Origin: Vibrio ponticus
GTDB taxonomy: Bacteria > Pseudomonadota > Gammaproteobacteria > Enterobacterales > Vibrionaceae
Direction: 5' to 3'
DNA length: 64,000 bases
Assembly: GCF_009938225.1 (NCBI RefSeq)
Contig: NZ_AP019658.1
Location: 1,469,266-1,533,265 of the forward strand
Shown: positions 62,777-64,000 of the stretch, in pieces
Position numbering within the stretch: position 1 is the stretch's first letter
Layout: the number at the start of each line of letters is the position of its first letter
The notes under the pieces: model-generated
What the model was told of the DNA's origin: nothing
Seen by the model: only the letters and a program-made list of their open reading frames with translations
Database searches by the model: none
Position numbers and translations under genes: made by a program

Positions 62777-63994
62777 TTACCCTTGGTTTAGTGAATTCCA
62801 ATGACTGTGTAGCACGCGCTCAAGCTCTAATGCGCTCTTCTGTACCGCATCTTGCGCTGTAGCTAGGGTCTTTTTGCCCCCTTCAAAGTCACCGGTTGTT
62901 AAATCAAAAACAGTACTGTAGGTATCTGCACAGGTTTCAAATGCACGACTACGTGGAATCGTTGCCATCATCACTTGATCACCCAGCAAGTAGTTCATCT
63001 CGGTTAGTACCGATACCTGCTTCTTATTGTCATCTTCAAACATGGTCGGCATTAAACGCACGAATTCCAACCCTTTCCAATCTTCTGGGAACATTTCGTA
63101 AACCGTTGGAAGATGTTGGAAGAAGTTTACCGTTGATGCCCAGTCAAGACGCTTAGCAGCACATGGGATCAGCAGCGCGTTAGACGCATACATCGCATTC
63201 CATACTAGCGGGTCCACGTGAGGACCGGTATCAATCATAATCACATCAAAATCATCAGCAATTTTATCGATCAACTTCTCTTTAAGTAGCTTAACGATAT
63301 CTAATGATTGGTTCTGTGATAGATTTTGCCACGCTTCTGCGTTAAACATTGCGTCTTCAGGGAAAGCAGAAACTGTCTTAAGGTTAGGATATTGCGTCGG
63401 TAGCAACACGTTTTTATGCAAGAAATCCTTAGTGATCTCTACCCCTTCAGGTACGTTTTCTAGCATCACATCCACTGCAGAATAGATGTTGTCATGATCC
63501 GTCACACTGATTTGCGGATTCAAGAACAAACGTAGCGAGCCCTGTGGGTCTAAGTCGATAAGACAGATGCGGTAACGCTTATCTAAATTTAATGCAAGAC
63601 AAGCTGCCAAGTGTACCGCTGTCATAGATTTACCCGTACCACCTTTTTGGTTTTGTACGTTGATAATCCATGGCTTATTCACTGCATTCTTTTTACGCTC
63701 ATAAAACTTAGGTACGCCAGCCGCGTCCATCAGCATATGCGCTTCTTGCAATGAAATTGAATAGTGGTTGGCATTGTTTTTAGTAAATTGATGACCTTCG
63801 GCTTCCAACTTACTGATCGCTTCATCCAATTTACGACGAGTCAAACCAGAACGAGTTTCCATCAAAGCTTTTGACATTGGAGGAAAATGTTCATCACTTC
63901 GTTCTTCCAACACAATTTCAATGCGGTCTGCTTGAACCTGCGCTGTTTGTTCTGCTAGCTGAATGAGATTCTCAATAGTTTGTTCTCTTTTCAT
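62777..63994 (-). CDS. parA2: Chromosome-2 partition ATPase ParA2
   Basis: This Walker-type ATPase of about 405 aa has the deviant P-loop NVQNQKGGTGKSMTAVHLA, motif A' LIDLDPQGSL and IMIDTGPHVDP. The N-terminal about 105 residues are the longer type Ia extension with a winged-helix part (LTRRKLDEAISKLEAEGHQF) that binds its own promoter. The ATG at 63994 gives MKREQTIENL, which matches the Vibrio start; a TTG at the window edge would add two residues. The promoter is outside the window. Confidence 0.95.
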   Translation of the reverse strand: MKREQTIENLIQLAEQTAQVQADRIEIVLEERSDEHFPPMSKALMETRSGLTRRKLDEAISKLEAEGHQFTKNNANHYSISLQEAHMLMDAAGVPKFYERKKNAVNKPWIINVQNQKGGTGKSMTAVHLAACLALNLDKRYRICLIDLDPQGSLRLFLNPQISVTDHDNIYSAVDVMLENVPEGVEITKDFLHKNVLLPTQYPNLKTVSAFPEDAMFNAEAWQNLSQNQSLDIVKLLKEKLIDKIADDFDVIMIDTGPHVDPLVWNAMYASNALLIPCAAKRLDWASTVNFFQHLPTVYEMFPEDWKGLEFVRLMPTMFEDDNKKQVSVLTEMNYLLGDQVMMATIPRSRAFETCADTYSTVFDLTTGDFEGGKKTLATAQDAVQKSALELERVLHSHWNSLNQG

Positions 63995-64000
63995 CGCCAA

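Overview
The window is from the smaller chromosome (chromosome 2) of a Vibrio or close relative, just beside its replication origin. The strongest evidence is the ParA2/ParB2 pair at 61799-63994 on the minus strand, which in vibrios sits next to ori2. In addition, seven copies of the 13-mer TTTACANTGTAAA, the core of the known Vibrio parS2 centromere, lie between 47.5 and 59.6 kb. Other genes fit a Vibrio: an FMN riboswitch with ribB, a Zur-boxed ShyB-like endopeptidase, a second purA, tmcA, and a YeiL-like regulator with nucleoside genes.

Layout. 1-8.6 kb is accessory DNA. It holds a decayed IS481/IS3-type transposase, a minus-strand peptide-export locus, a MarR regulator with a methyltransferase, and blocks of intergenic repeats on both sides of that pair. 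The export locus contains a 77-aa double-glycine precursor peptide, a membrane-anchored S26 peptidase, an HlyD-type adaptor and a C39-peptidase ABC exporter. 8.6-19 kb holds an ArsP-like permease, the ShyB-like peptidase, gamma-glutamyltransferase, a 1201-aa orphan and two GNAT enzymes with an AraC regulator. 19-23.3 kb holds the riboswitch and ribB, an ISL3-family element with intact ends and 8-bp target duplications but a frameshifted transposase, and a gene-poor stretch. 23.3-31.2 kb is purine and nucleoside metabolism (purA paralogue with a LysR, Udp-type phosphorylase, YeiL-like regulator, NupC-type transporter) followed by a lipoprotein, a DksA-like zinc finger and a PAP2 phosphatase.

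31.5-37.7 kb is the most striking region. Five overlapping minus-strand genes encode an HMA-like protein, a His/Met/Pro-rich membrane protein, two small membrane proteins and a P1B-type ATPase with an SCA (not CPC) membrane motif. A divergent HMA-like gene, a Cys-cluster protein, a LysR and a 50-aa Cys/His/Met membrane peptide flank them. A good Fur-box match lies in the divergent promoter. The architecture resembles a ferrosome (fez) iron-storage organelle cluster.

38-57 kb carries many small regulator-target pairs: IclR with a degenerate arginase-fold protein, TetR with MDR oxidoreductase, TetR with DMT exporter and TrmO-like protein, LysR with Grx2 and a Bcr/CflA pump, TetR with a RibD-C reductase, and MarR with DUF3861. 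It also has a DUF342/FapA-type protein and an MscK-like channel. 57-64 kb has a partner-switching regulator (STAS plus receiver/PP2C/ATPase), a cluster of three parS2 sites, tmcA, parB2 and parA2.

All calls come from reading the sequence and its translations. No database or structure search was run. Family names are from motif recognition, and operators are from visible symmetry.
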